Assembly: GCA_012719125.1 (NCBI GenBank) | Contig: JAAYAY010000364.1 | Coordinates: forward strand, 40,315 to 104,314 | DNA: 64,000 bases | Direction: 5' to 3' | Origin: Planctomycetaceae bacterium | Lineage (GTDB): Bacteria > Planctomycetota > Planctomycetia > Pirellulales > Thermoguttaceae | Shown: positions 1-7,423 of the stretch, piece by piece | How positions within the stretch are numbered: position 1 is the stretch's first letter | How the letters are laid out: the number at the start of each line of letters is the position of its first letter | Notes under the pieces: generated by a model | What the model was told of the DNA's origin: nothing | The model's input: the letters and a program-made list of their open reading frames with translations, nothing else | Database searches by the model: none | Position numbers and translations under genes: made by a program

Positions 1-329
1 GAGAATCTGAGGATACGATTAGACGCATCAATGACAGCGGAGCCGGAATCGTCTTTGTGGGCTTGGGGGCACCCAAGCAGGATCACTTTGCCTACGATCA
101 TGGCAGTCGGATTCGGGCTGTGCAAGTTTGCGTGGGGGCAGCTTTCGATTTCCATGCCGGGGCCAAACCCATGGCGCCCCGATGGATGCAGCGTTGGGGA
201 TTAGAATGGCTGTATCGATTGATTCACGAACCCGGCCGTCTCTGGCATCGATACCTTGTGACAAATACGGTCTTTCTCGCGAAACTGGCGAGAGAAGTGC
301 TGCGCAGGAAGTTTGTCAGGTATCCTTGA
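1..329 (+). CDS. WecG/TagA/CpsF-family glycosyltransferase, C-terminal part
   Basis: The 5' end lies outside the window; the open frame runs from base 3 to a stop at 327-329, about 108 residues. The visible part contains GIVFVGLGAPKQD and then CVGAAFDFHAG, which match the conserved C-terminal half of the WecG/TagA/CpsF (GT26) family. These enzymes transfer a UDP-linked amino sugar or uronic acid to a lipid-linked acceptor on the inner membrane face during exopolysaccharide, teichoic acid or enterobacterial common antigen synthesis. The basic, aromatic tail (RWGLEWLYRLIHEP) is also typical of the family and is thought to bind membrane. It is followed at 45 bp by a nucleotidyltransferase, an epimerase and an aminotransferase on the same strand, which supports a surface-polysaccharide role. 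The exact donor sugar cannot be read from sequence. Confidence 0.88.
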   Translation, partial: ESEDTIRRINDSGAGIVFVGLGAPKQDHFAYDHGSRIRAVQVCVGAAFDFHAGAKPMAPRWMQRWGLEWLYRLIHEPGRLWHRYLVTNTVFLAKLAREVLRRKFVRYP

Positions 330-374
330 AAAAACACCAGGCACGACCCAAGGAGGCAACCGAGGTACATCGAA

Positions 375-1163
375 ATGAGAGCTGTCATCCTGGCTGGTGG
401 CAAGGGACGCCGACTGGAGCCTTACACCATCACGTTTCCCAAACCGCTTGTGCCCGTCGGCGATATGCCGATTCTCGAGATCGTCGTCCGGCAACTGAAG
501 TGGGCCGGTTTCGATCACGTCACCATGGCCGTCGGCCATCTCGCCGAGCTTCTCATGGCCTACTTCGGCGACGGACGCCGCTGGGGAATCCGCATCGACT
601 ATTCCCGCGAGGAACAGCCCCTCGGAACGGTCGGCCCCCTGGCCCTCATGGAGGATCTCCCCGAGACCTTCCTGGTCATGAACGGCGACGTGTTGACCAC
701 GCTGCGCTACGATTGGCTCTACAGCTATCATTTGAACACGAACGCCGAGTTGACAATCGCCACGCACCGCTGCAACACCACCATTGACCTGGGGATCATT
801 GAGTTCGACGGACGCATGCGGGTTACCGGCTATCGCGAGAAACCCACCTTGCCCTACGATGCCTCGATGGGAGTGTATGTATTCAACCGAAGCATCGTCG
901 ATACCGTAAAACCCGGCACGTATATGGACTTGCCGACCCTCGTTGTCCAGAGCATCAACCAACAACGCCTGGTCAAGGTCTTCGTCTCGGAAAGCGAATG
1001 GCTGGATATCGGCCGCCCCTCCGAGTACGCTCGCGCTTCGGAACGCTTCGCAGCCTTGCGCGACGAGTTCCTGCCCAGCGACGACCGCGAGCGGGCCCTC
1101 CCACCGCAATACTCCTCGCCGGAAAACGAGTCATCCGCGTCTTTCGTGGAGAACCCTTCATGA
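375..1163 (+). CDS. Sugar-phosphate nucleotidyltransferase (NDP-sugar pyrophosphorylase)
   Basis: Predicted 262-residue cytosolic enzyme that makes an NDP-sugar from a sugar 1-phosphate and an NTP. The N-terminal signature LAGGKGRRLEPYT (residues about 6-18) followed by FPKPLVPVGDMPILE is the nucleotide-binding loop of the NTP_transferase family, and NGDVLT holds the metal-binding aspartate. It lacks the long C-terminal left-handed beta-helix of GlmU and GlgC, so it belongs to the short RmlA/HddC/mannose-1-phosphate guanylyltransferase-like type. AAGGAGGCAACC precedes the ATG. The end overlaps the start of the next gene (ATGA at 1160-1163), so the two are translationally coupled. The sugar and nucleotide specificity are unknown; HddC-like or GDP-mannose-type are both possible. 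Confidence 0.87.
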   Translation: MRAVILAGGKGRRLEPYTITFPKPLVPVGDMPILEIVVRQLKWAGFDHVTMAVGHLAELLMAYFGDGRRWGIRIDYSREEQPLGTVGPLALMEDLPETFLVMNGDVLTTLRYDWLYSYHLNTNAELTIATHRCNTTIDLGIIEFDGRMRVTGYREKPTLPYDASMGVYVFNRSIVDTVKPGTYMDLPTLVVQSINQQRLVKVFVSESEWLDIGRPSEYARASERFAALRDEFLPSDDRERALPPQYSSPENESSASFVENPS

Positions 1164-2122
1164 GAACGCTCGTCATTGGCGGGGCCGGCTATATCGGCTC
1201 GGCGCTTTGCCGCCACCTCCTTGAACGCGGACACGACGTCACCGTTCTCGACCTTCTCCTGTTTGGACGCGAGCCGTTGGCCGCGTTGGGGGGGAGCGAG
1301 CAGTTCCGGCTCGTCCAGGGAGACTTGCGCGACGAAAGCCTGCTGATGCGGATCGTGCCTGGACACGATGCCCTCGTCCTGCTCGCCGCCATTGTCGGCG
1401 AACCCGCCTGTAACCGTAACCCCGACTTGGCGGTCGATACCAACTTGCATGGAGCGATCAAGGTTCTCAATGCCGCTCGCTCGAGCGGTGTTTCGCGGTT
1501 TGTCTTCTCGAGTACTTGCAGCAACTACGGCGCCGCCGATCCGGGCCAATTGGTCACGGAAGAAGCCCCCCTGCAGCCGATCTCAACCTACTCGGAAACG
1601 AAGGTGGCGGCGGAACGTGCCGTTCTGAAATCGGTAGCCGAGGGATTCGTCCCGACCGTCCTCCGATTCAGCACCGCCTTTGGAATTGCCCCGCGAATGC
1701 GGTTTGATCTGATGGTGAGTGATTTCACCCTGGCGGCCGTGCGCGACAGGAAGATCGTGGTGTTCGGAGAGCAATTCTGGCGTCCCTTCGTTCACGTGGA
1801 AGATATCAGCCGCGCCGTCTGCGGGGTTCTCGACGCTGACCCGGCCATGGTAAGCGGCAACGTGTTCAACGTCGGCGGCAACGAAGCCAATGTGCGCAAG
1901 ATCGATCTGGCGGAGTGCGTCCAGCGGCTCGTCCCGGGCACTCAACTCGAGTATGTGAAACGAGACACGGATCCGCGCAGCTACCGCGTCGATTTCTCCA
2001 AGATCCGCCGGCAATTGGGCTTTCAGCCGGAATGGACTATCGACGACGGCATTCGCGAATTGCATCAAGCGCTGATTGCCGGCGTATGGCCCGACCCCTC
2101 AGCCCGCCAATACTGCAATTGA
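1160..2122 (+). CDS. NAD-dependent epimerase/dehydratase (extended SDR)
   Basis: Predicted 320-residue cytosolic SDR that alters an NDP-sugar. The Rossmann motif GGAGYIG sits at residues 7-13 and the catalytic Tyr/Lys pair is Y144 and K148 in TYSETK. The open frame reaches further upstream, but the ATG at 1160 is the right start because GGAGAACC lies in front of it and the SDR fold begins directly after it. It overlaps the nucleotidyltransferase by four bases and is followed after 26 bp by a DegT aminotransferase. The likely role is to produce a keto- or epimerised NDP-sugar that the aminotransferase then modifies. GalE-, RmlB- and WbpP-like activities cannot be told apart here. Confidence 0.87.
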   Translation: MRTLVIGGAGYIGSALCRHLLERGHDVTVLDLLLFGREPLAALGGSEQFRLVQGDLRDESLLMRIVPGHDALVLLAAIVGEPACNRNPDLAVDTNLHGAIKVLNAARSSGVSRFVFSSTCSNYGAADPGQLVTEEAPLQPISTYSETKVAAERAVLKSVAEGFVPTVLRFSTAFGIAPRMRFDLMVSDFTLAAVRDRKIVVFGEQFWRPFVHVEDISRAVCGVLDADPAMVSGNVFNVGGNEANVRKIDLAECVQRLVPGTQLEYVKRDTDPRSYRVDFSKIRRQLGFQPEWTIDDGIRELHQALIAGVWPDPSARQYCN

Positions 2123-2148
2123 GCGCCAACCTGCAAAGGAAACGCCAC

Positions 2149-3315
2149 GTGAACGATCGCAAGTACCTCTTGTCCGACGTGGATATGGGCGAAGAAGAGG
2201 CGCAGGCGGTGGCCGACGTGGTCCGCAGCAAGTGGCTGTCGCTGGGGCCTCGGACCGCGGAGTTCGAGGCGGAATTCGCCCGTCAATTCGGCTCGAAGCA
2301 CGCGCTAGCCCTGTCGAGTTGCACGGCGGGACTTCACCTGGCGCTGCTTGCCCTGGATATCGGTCCCGGCGACGAGGTCATTGTTCCCAGCTATACCTTC
2401 GTCGCCAGCGCCAACTGCATTCTGTACCAAGCCGCAACGCCCGTGTTCGTCGACATTGAGGGCGACCACGACCTGAACCTCTGCTGCGACGACCTTGAGG
2501 CCAAGATCACTCCGCGAACCAAGGCGGTGATCGTCGTGCATCTGGCCGGTTTTGCTGCCAACATGAGCCGCATCATGGAGATCGCCGCACGGCACAACCT
2601 CGCCGTCGTCGAGGATGCATGTCATGCAGTCGGTGCCGCCTATCACGCCCCCGGAAGCCCCCTGCACGGGCGGATGCTGGGGACGATCGGCGACGTCGGT
2701 TGCTTCAGCTTCTTCGCCAACAAGAACCTCGTCACCGGCGAAGGTGGGATGATCGTCACCGACGACTCGCGCATTGCCGAACGGATTCGGCTCGGGCGTT
2801 CCCACGGAATGACCAAGTCCAGTTGGGACAAAGCCGAAGGAAGAGCTTACGATTACGATGTGGTCCAACTGGGCTACAACTACCGCTGCACCGAGTTGAC
2901 CGCTGCGCTCGGGATGATACAACTCGGAAAGCTGCCCTCTGCCAACAATCGCCGCCGCCAACTCGTCAACCGTTATCGAGAGCGATTGGCCGAAGCAAGC
3001 CGACTCTCCGTGCCCTTCAGCGACCGGCTCGACGACAGCGCCCACCACATCTTCCCTGTTCTCGTGGAGCATGCCGAAGCACGAGACCCTTTTCGTGAAG
3101 CCTTGAATCGTCGAGGTGTCCAAACGAGCGTCCATTACCCGCCCGTCCATCTCTTCAGCCAGTATCGACACCGGCATCCCGGCACTCCGAGCCTCTCACG
3201 CACCGTCGCGGCCGCCGCTCGCGAGGTCACGCTCCCGCTCCACTCCCTTCTTGATGATCGCGATATCGATTGCATTTGCGACGGCGTATTCGAGAGCATT
3301 CCCTGCTCCGTGTAA
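2149..3315 (+). CDS. DegT/DnrJ/EryC1/StrS-family sugar aminotransferase
   Basis: Predicted 388-residue PLP-dependent aminotransferase that puts an amino group on a keto-NDP-sugar. The Schiff-base lysine is K192 in FSFFANKNLVTGEGG, the family signature; EDACHAVGA holds the aspartate that pairs with the PLP nitrogen. The open frame extends far upstream through the epimerase gene, but the GTG at 2149 is preceded at good spacing by AAAGGA, and the family's usual N-terminus (DVDMGEEEAQAV) follows at once. Last gene of the polysaccharide cluster visible here. With the nucleotidyltransferase and epimerase it makes a complete short route to an amino sugar for surface glycan. Confidence 0.9.
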   Translation: MNDRKYLLSDVDMGEEEAQAVADVVRSKWLSLGPRTAEFEAEFARQFGSKHALALSSCTAGLHLALLALDIGPGDEVIVPSYTFVASANCILYQAATPVFVDIEGDHDLNLCCDDLEAKITPRTKAVIVVHLAGFAANMSRIMEIAARHNLAVVEDACHAVGAAYHAPGSPLHGRMLGTIGDVGCFSFFANKNLVTGEGGMIVTDDSRIAERIRLGRSHGMTKSSWDKAEGRAYDYDVVQLGYNYRCTELTAALGMIQLGKLPSANNRRRQLVNRYRERLAEASRLSVPFSDRLDDSAHHIFPVLVEHAEARDPFREALNRRGVQTSVHYPPVHLFSQYRHRHPGTPSLSRTVAAAAREVTLPLHSLLDDRDIDCICDGVFESIPCSV

Positions 3316-3375
3316 CGCCTTCGCAACCGATCTCCTCGGGAACCATCTGCAACCTCAACTCCCCGGCGGCTTATT

Positions 3376-3567
3376 TCACAGCAGCAGGCATCCCACCAAA
3401 GCCACCACTACTCCCCAGATCCACACCGGGATCGCCCGGTGACACATGGCATTTTCCAAGCTCACCATGCGAAAACAACGCGGGCAGGGACTGGGCCCCA
3501 TGCCGGATACATGGACGATCGGTTCAGAACAGAACGGACACCGATAACGCAGCAAGGAGGCGATCAT
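3376..3567 (-). CDS. Small zinc-ribbon membrane protein
   Basis: Small protein of 63 residues, unidentified. It has CPFC at residues 10-13 and CPRC at 28-31, which together would form a zinc ribbon, and a hydrophobic segment at about 48-63 (VWIWGVVVALVGCLLL) that ends the protein, so it looks like a tail-anchored membrane protein with a cytosolic zinc ribbon. A longer frame starts at 3861, but that part overlaps the start of the oxidoreductase on the other strand and has no domain-like sequence, so I chose the ATG just before the ribbon. No strong Shine-Dalgarno is visible. Such small ribbon/TM proteins are common in planctomycetes. Function unknown. Confidence 0.5.
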   Translation of the reverse strand: MIASLLRYRCPFCSEPIVHVSGMGPSPCPRCFRMVSLENAMCHRAIPVWIWGVVVALVGCLLL

Positions 3568-3804
3568 GGTCGTGCTCTCTTGACCCTGAGACCCAGAACA
3601 AGAAGACAACTCTCCATTGAAATATACCTTGCAGAATATAACTCCATCGAGGGGGCGGATCGGCGCCTGCCGTGTGTCACCCGGCAAATCCGAGCCACAT
3701 CGCGGCCCCTTGTTCCCAGACGCTTGCAGCCAGGCCGCCTGGGCGCTATCCTTCAGCAAACGAGCTTCATCCATCTCGCACTCCACTCCGAAGGAAACGG
3801 GAAC

Positions 3805-5034
3805 ATGGGGACAGAATCCGGCCCGCACGCAGCAACGAACCAGGTCATGAAACGTCGCCAATTCGTGGCAGGTGGCGCCGCGCTGCTGGCGGCCGGCTCG
3901 GCTCTGCGTGGGAGTGAGCGGTCAACCGCCAAGTACCGCGTCGCGGTGATCGGACACACCGGCCGCGGCAACTACGGGCATGGGCTTGACCGCGTCTGTC
4001 AGGAACTGCCTGAAACGCAGGTTGTTGCCGTTGCCGACGCGGAACCGAGTGGATTGGCCAGTGCGGTCAGCCGAATGGGCGATGTGAAGGGCTTTGCCGA
4101 CTACCGTGACATGCTCGCCGAAATCAAACCCGACTTGGTCATGGTTGCTCCCCGGTGGCTCGATCAGCATCACGACATGGTCGTCGCAGCCGCCGAGGCG
4201 GGCGCGAAGGGCATCTATCTGGAGAAACCCATGTGCCGCAATCTCACGGAGGCGGACGAAATGGTCGCTGCCTGCGAAAAGAGCGGTACAAAACTGGCCA
4301 TCGCATTCCAAACGCGTTACAGCCAGAAACTGCCGGTGGTCGAAAAACTGATCGCCGATGGTGCCCTCGGCGATCTGCTCGAAATTCGGGCACGGGGCAA
4401 GGAAGACAGCCGCGGAGGTGGGGAAGACCTTTGGGTTCTCGGAACGCACATGTTCAACCTCATTCACCACTTCGCCGGGCCGCCCCAGTGGTGCTCTGCT
4501 TCGGTATACCAGGACGGTCACCCGGTGACGGCCGCCGACGTTCGCGAAGGCCCCGAGGGCATCGGCCCCCTTGCGGGCGACGCCGTCCACGCCATGTTCA
4601 GGCTCGAAAGCGGTTTGACGGCCTGCTTCGACTCGACCCGCGACGCCGGGGGGAGCCCTACTCGGTTCGGGCTGCAGATTTTCGGCACCAAAGGCATTGT
4701 CCAGATGTTCAACACGGGCCACATCCCCGACACCTACTTCCTCCCCGACTCGTCCTGGTCGCCGGGCCGCTCGGGCGTCGCTTGGCTTCCTGTCACCAGC
4801 GCCGGGGTGGGCGAGCCGGAGCCGCTGCCCAATACGGGCCTCCACGGCGGCAACATCCTTGCCGTGCGCGATCTGATCGCCTCCATCGAGGCCGATCGGC
4901 AGCCCCTCACCAGTATCTACGCCGCCCGGACTGCCACCGAGATGATCGCTGCCGTGTTTGAGTCGCACCGGTTGGCAAGACGTGTCGAATTGCCTTTGAC
5001 AAACCGAGAGAATCCATTGACGATGCTGGGATAG
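3805..5034 (+). CDS. Exported Gfo/Idh/MocA-family oxidoreductase
   Basis: Predicted 409-residue NAD(P)-dependent oxidoreductase. The twin-arginine-like leader MKRRQFVAGGAALLAAG suggests export by Tat with the cofactor bound. The nucleotide-binding region begins at YRVAVIGHTGRGNYG, and LEKPMCRNL matches the conserved EKP motif that holds the catalytic lysine. The C-terminus (PLTNRENPLTML) is usual for planctomycete members. Two starts are possible: ATG 3805 follows GAAGGAAACGG and is preferred; ATG 3847 begins directly at the Tat leader and has a weaker ribosome site. The substrate is unknown but is probably a sugar or glycoside. The TIM-barrel isomerase downstream would fit the same kind of pathway. 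Confidence 0.88.
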   Translation: MGTESGPHAATNQVMKRRQFVAGGAALLAAGSALRGSERSTAKYRVAVIGHTGRGNYGHGLDRVCQELPETQVVAVADAEPSGLASAVSRMGDVKGFADYRDMLAEIKPDLVMVAPRWLDQHHDMVVAAAEAGAKGIYLEKPMCRNLTEADEMVAACEKSGTKLAIAFQTRYSQKLPVVEKLIADGALGDLLEIRARGKEDSRGGGEDLWVLGTHMFNLIHHFAGPPQWCSASVYQDGHPVTAADVREGPEGIGPLAGDAVHAMFRLESGLTACFDSTRDAGGSPTRFGLQIFGTKGIVQMFNTGHIPDTYFLPDSSWSPGRSGVAWLPVTSAGVGEPEPLPNTGLHGGNILAVRDLIASIEADRQPLTSIYAARTATEMIAAVFESHRLARRVELPLTNRENPLTMLG

Positions 5035-5043
5035 AATGACTAG

Positions 5044-5292
5044 ACTGTTTCTTTCCACCACTGTCGATTGGCTCGGCGAGGATCTCGTTGGTATATCGAC
5101 GACTTGGATAGCCGGAACGGGACTTCCGTCAACGGCAGGCGGGTCCGCAGGAGATGGCTGCACGTTGGTGACCGGCTTACGGTCGGTGAGTTCTCGTTCC
5201 GTGTCGGCTGGTTCCGTCAGGGACAGTGTACTCCAGAAGAACGAGACACTGGAGTGACCGAGGCCAGATCGAATCGCGACGTCGAGGGTTGA
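5044..5292 (+). pseudogene. FHA-domain remnant
   Basis: Read in frame from 5044, the sequence gives TVSFHHCRLARRGS, then WYIDDLDSRNGTSVNGRRV and LHVGDRLTVGEFSFRVGW. This is the second half of a forkhead-associated domain: SRxHC (here SFHHC), DLxSxNGTxVNG and LxxGDxLxxGxxxFxV. The usual first strands with the GR motif are missing, and TAG stops at 5032-5034 and 5041-5043 lie just upstream. A GTG/TTG/ATG start inside the domain would give at most a broken fold (ATG at 5068 gives 74 residues). I read it as the remains of an FHA gene whose front was lost next to the oxidoreductase gene. FHA domains bind phosphothreonine. Confidence 0.6.
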
Positions 5293-5424
5293 CTTTCCGT
5301 CGCCGCAGTTGACGCAAGTAGTCGCATCCCTTACCATTTACAGCACGGGGCTGCCAACAAATCCCACGTGACCTCGTTCTGTGTTTGGTGCGTGAAAGAC
5401 TCGATACCTTCTGGAGAGACTGCT

Positions 5425-6363
5425 GTGACGAAGCTTCCTCAGATGCCCGTTGTTTCCCGCCGAGGATTTGTTCGCGGCGCTGCTGCAGCCTGTGCCGGCG
5501 GCTTCTTGGCGACACGTCCCAGTGACTCTCACGCAGCGGAAGGCGAATCGATCATTCCGCCCGAGGATTATCGAATTCAGCATGGACGCGTGAAACAGTC
5601 GGTCATGTCGTGGTGCTTTCAACCGGCCGTTTCCCCCGAGGAGCTGATCGACGCCTGCCATCGGCTCGGCATGCATGCCATGGAAGGAATCGATTCGAAG
5701 TACTATCCCCTGATCCGCCAAAAGGGCATGGCGATCGCGTTGGTCAGCGGCGCGCACGGCTTCAAGACTGGGCCCCTCGATCCCGAGAATCGCGATTTCT
5801 GTATCAACGGTCTTCGCAAAGCAATCGACCTGGCGGCCGAGGTCGGCTCACCCAACGTAATCACCTTCACAGGCATGCGCAAGTCCGGCGTCTCCGATGA
5901 ACAGGCCGACAAGAACTGCATCGAGGTCTGGAAGGAAGTCATGCCGCAGGCAGAACAGAAGGGCGTGACTCTCTGTCTGGAACACCTCAACACCCGCGAC
6001 GATTCCCATCCGATGAAAGGTCATCCGGGTTATTACGGCGACGACGTCGATCATTGCATCGACCTGATCAAAAGGGTGGACTCACCGCGCATGAAGCTCT
6101 TGTTCGATATCTATCACGTTCAGATCATGAACGGCGACGTCATCCGGCGCATCCGCCAGTACGTCGACTACATCGGCCACGTCCACACGGCGGGGATCCC
6201 CGGCCGTTGCGAGATGGACGATACCCAGGAACTCAACTACCCGGCCATTCTTCGCGCCTTATTGGAGGCCGGCTACAAGGGTTACGTTGCCCAGGAGTTT
6301 ATCCCCACTTGGGAAGACAAGCTCGGCGCCCTCCGCCACGGCGTGCGGGTCATGGATGTGTAA
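5425..6363 (+). CDS. Exported TIM-barrel protein, hydroxypyruvate isomerase family
   Basis: Predicted 312-residue sugar-phosphate isomerase/epimerase-type TIM barrel. The leader SRRGFVRGAAAACAGGFLA is a Tat-like signal. Metal-binding and catalytic segments can be read along the barrel: LCLEHLNTRDDS, LFDIYHVQIMNGD, GHVHTAGIPGR and AQEFIPTW, matching the Glu/Asp/His/Glu set of the Hyi group. The GTG at 5425 is the likely start because GGAGAG lies 7 bases before it; an upstream GTG at 5368 would add residues unlike any signal peptide. Probably acts with the oxidoreductase upstream on an exported sugar, although the FHA remnant separates them. A standard cytosolic Hyi would lack the signal. Confidence 0.85.
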   Translation: MTKLPQMPVVSRRGFVRGAAAACAGGFLATRPSDSHAAEGESIIPPEDYRIQHGRVKQSVMSWCFQPAVSPEELIDACHRLGMHAMEGIDSKYYPLIRQKGMAIALVSGAHGFKTGPLDPENRDFCINGLRKAIDLAAEVGSPNVITFTGMRKSGVSDEQADKNCIEVWKEVMPQAEQKGVTLCLEHLNTRDDSHPMKGHPGYYGDDVDHCIDLIKRVDSPRMKLLFDIYHVQIMNGDVIRRIRQYVDYIGHVHTAGIPGRCEMDDTQELNYPAILRALLEAGYKGYVAQEFIPTWEDKLGALRHGVRVMDV

Positions 6364-6402
6364 GGCAGGCGGACGAAAAAAATCTACCAGTTAGACGCAC
6401 AA

Positions 6403-6502
6403 ATGGGGCTGGACGGTCGATGAGAGTGCGAAACCTCACGCAGCACCAAGCATCACCGGTGTACCTCATTGTTTCGCACTCTCATCGACCGTTCAGCTCC
6501 AT
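6403..6502. repeat. 100-bp inverted-repeat element
   Basis: Arms at 6403-6434 and 6471-6502 are 32 bp each and differ at only two positions; the loop is 36 bp. It lies in the 424-bp gap after the isomerase gene, which otherwise holds no gene I can support. Transcribed, it would fold into one long hairpin. There is no T-run after it, so it is not a typical intrinsic terminator; it looks more like a small MITE or palindromic repeat. Confidence 0.75.
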
Positions 6503-6725
6503 TTTGCCGTGCCTGTAGGCAAACAATATGCACAAACGTAGGATAGGAAAACCGAAATCTACACGCCGCGAGGCCGCCGATGCAACCCCGATTGCACCGA
6601 GAGACGCTCTGACGCCTGTTCTCACCGCCGTCGTCGTATGCTATAAGGCAGGCAAACGGGAATCCGGCAAACCGGGCCTCCCTTCTCACCCCTCGTTGAA
6701 CCCGCTGCCGCAGGCCAGGCTCTTC

Positions 6726-6752
6726 GTTTAACGCCCAGCCGCAGGCGCCGGC
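6726..6752 (+). repeat. Single arm of a dispersed palindrome
   Basis: 27 bp that match 26 of 27 bases of the left arm of the perfect hairpin at 52180-52245 (it begins GTTTAACGCCCAGCCG). Only one arm is present here. It lies 36 bp in front of the RsbW-like gene. The shared sequence, 45 kb apart, shows that this is a dispersed family. Confidence 0.7.
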
Positions 6753-6787
6753 CACCTTGCCCAAAAAAAGTTCCCATAGCAACGATC

Positions 6788-7219
6788 GTGGAACGACTTC
6801 GCCTACCCGCAGATCTCGCATCGCTCACCTCTTTTCGTGAGTTCGTCGAACGTTCCGCAGCGGCGGCCGGTGCGGACCCCGAGCTGCTGTCGACGATTGG
6901 ACTCGTCCTCGAAGAGTTGCTCGTCAACCACGTGCGGCATGCCTACGGCTCCGGCAAAGGAGACTCTGAAGTGGCCTGCTTCCGCCGGGCGCCAGGCCAT
7001 TTCTGCATCGAAGTGGTCGACGAGGCCGCCCCCTTCAATCCTCTCGAACACGCGTCTCCCGACCTGACGGCTGCCCCGGAAAATCGCACCCCCGGCGGCC
7101 TGGGAATTCACCTGGTCCGCTCCTTGGCGGACGAGGTCACCTACCGTCGCGAGGAAGGCAAAAACGTGGTAACCGTCTGTTTCGCCTTCGCCCCCGCACC
7201 GACCCGCGACGGGGGTTGA
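6788..7219 (+). CDS. RsbW/SpoIIAB-like ATP-binding anti-sigma-type kinase
   Basis: Predicted 143-residue single-domain GHKL ATPase of the HATPase_c_2 type. The N-box is EELLVNHVRHAYG, with the metal-binding asparagine, and the G-box is GGLGIHLVRSLADEV. Proteins of this size and shape are serine kinases that control an anti-anti-sigma factor or directly bind a sigma factor, for instance in stress or partner-switching pathways. No STAS partner or sigma gene is next to it. The start is GTG at 6788; no strong Shine-Dalgarno is visible. Cytosolic. Confidence 0.85.
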   Translation: MERLRLPADLASLTSFREFVERSAAAAGADPELLSTIGLVLEELLVNHVRHAYGSGKGDSEVACFRRAPGHFCIEVVDEAAPFNPLEHASPDLTAAPENRTPGGLGIHLVRSLADEVTYRREEGKNVVTVCFAFAPAPTRDGG

Positions 7220-7423
7220 CAGCGGCCTCCGTCCAGGCAACCATCGGAGTGCGCAAAACGACCTTCCTGAGAAGCCAGGAATCGACGAGTGTCGTTGTCC
7301 GCTCCGCGAACAAGCGCCTTTTCGCCGAGCGAAAAGCGACTATCCGTGACCGTAATTTCCTGCCCGGTCCTTACCGGCACCCCCCTCCTACTCCCCCAAG
7401 GACGCCCGCCGCGGCCGCTCACC

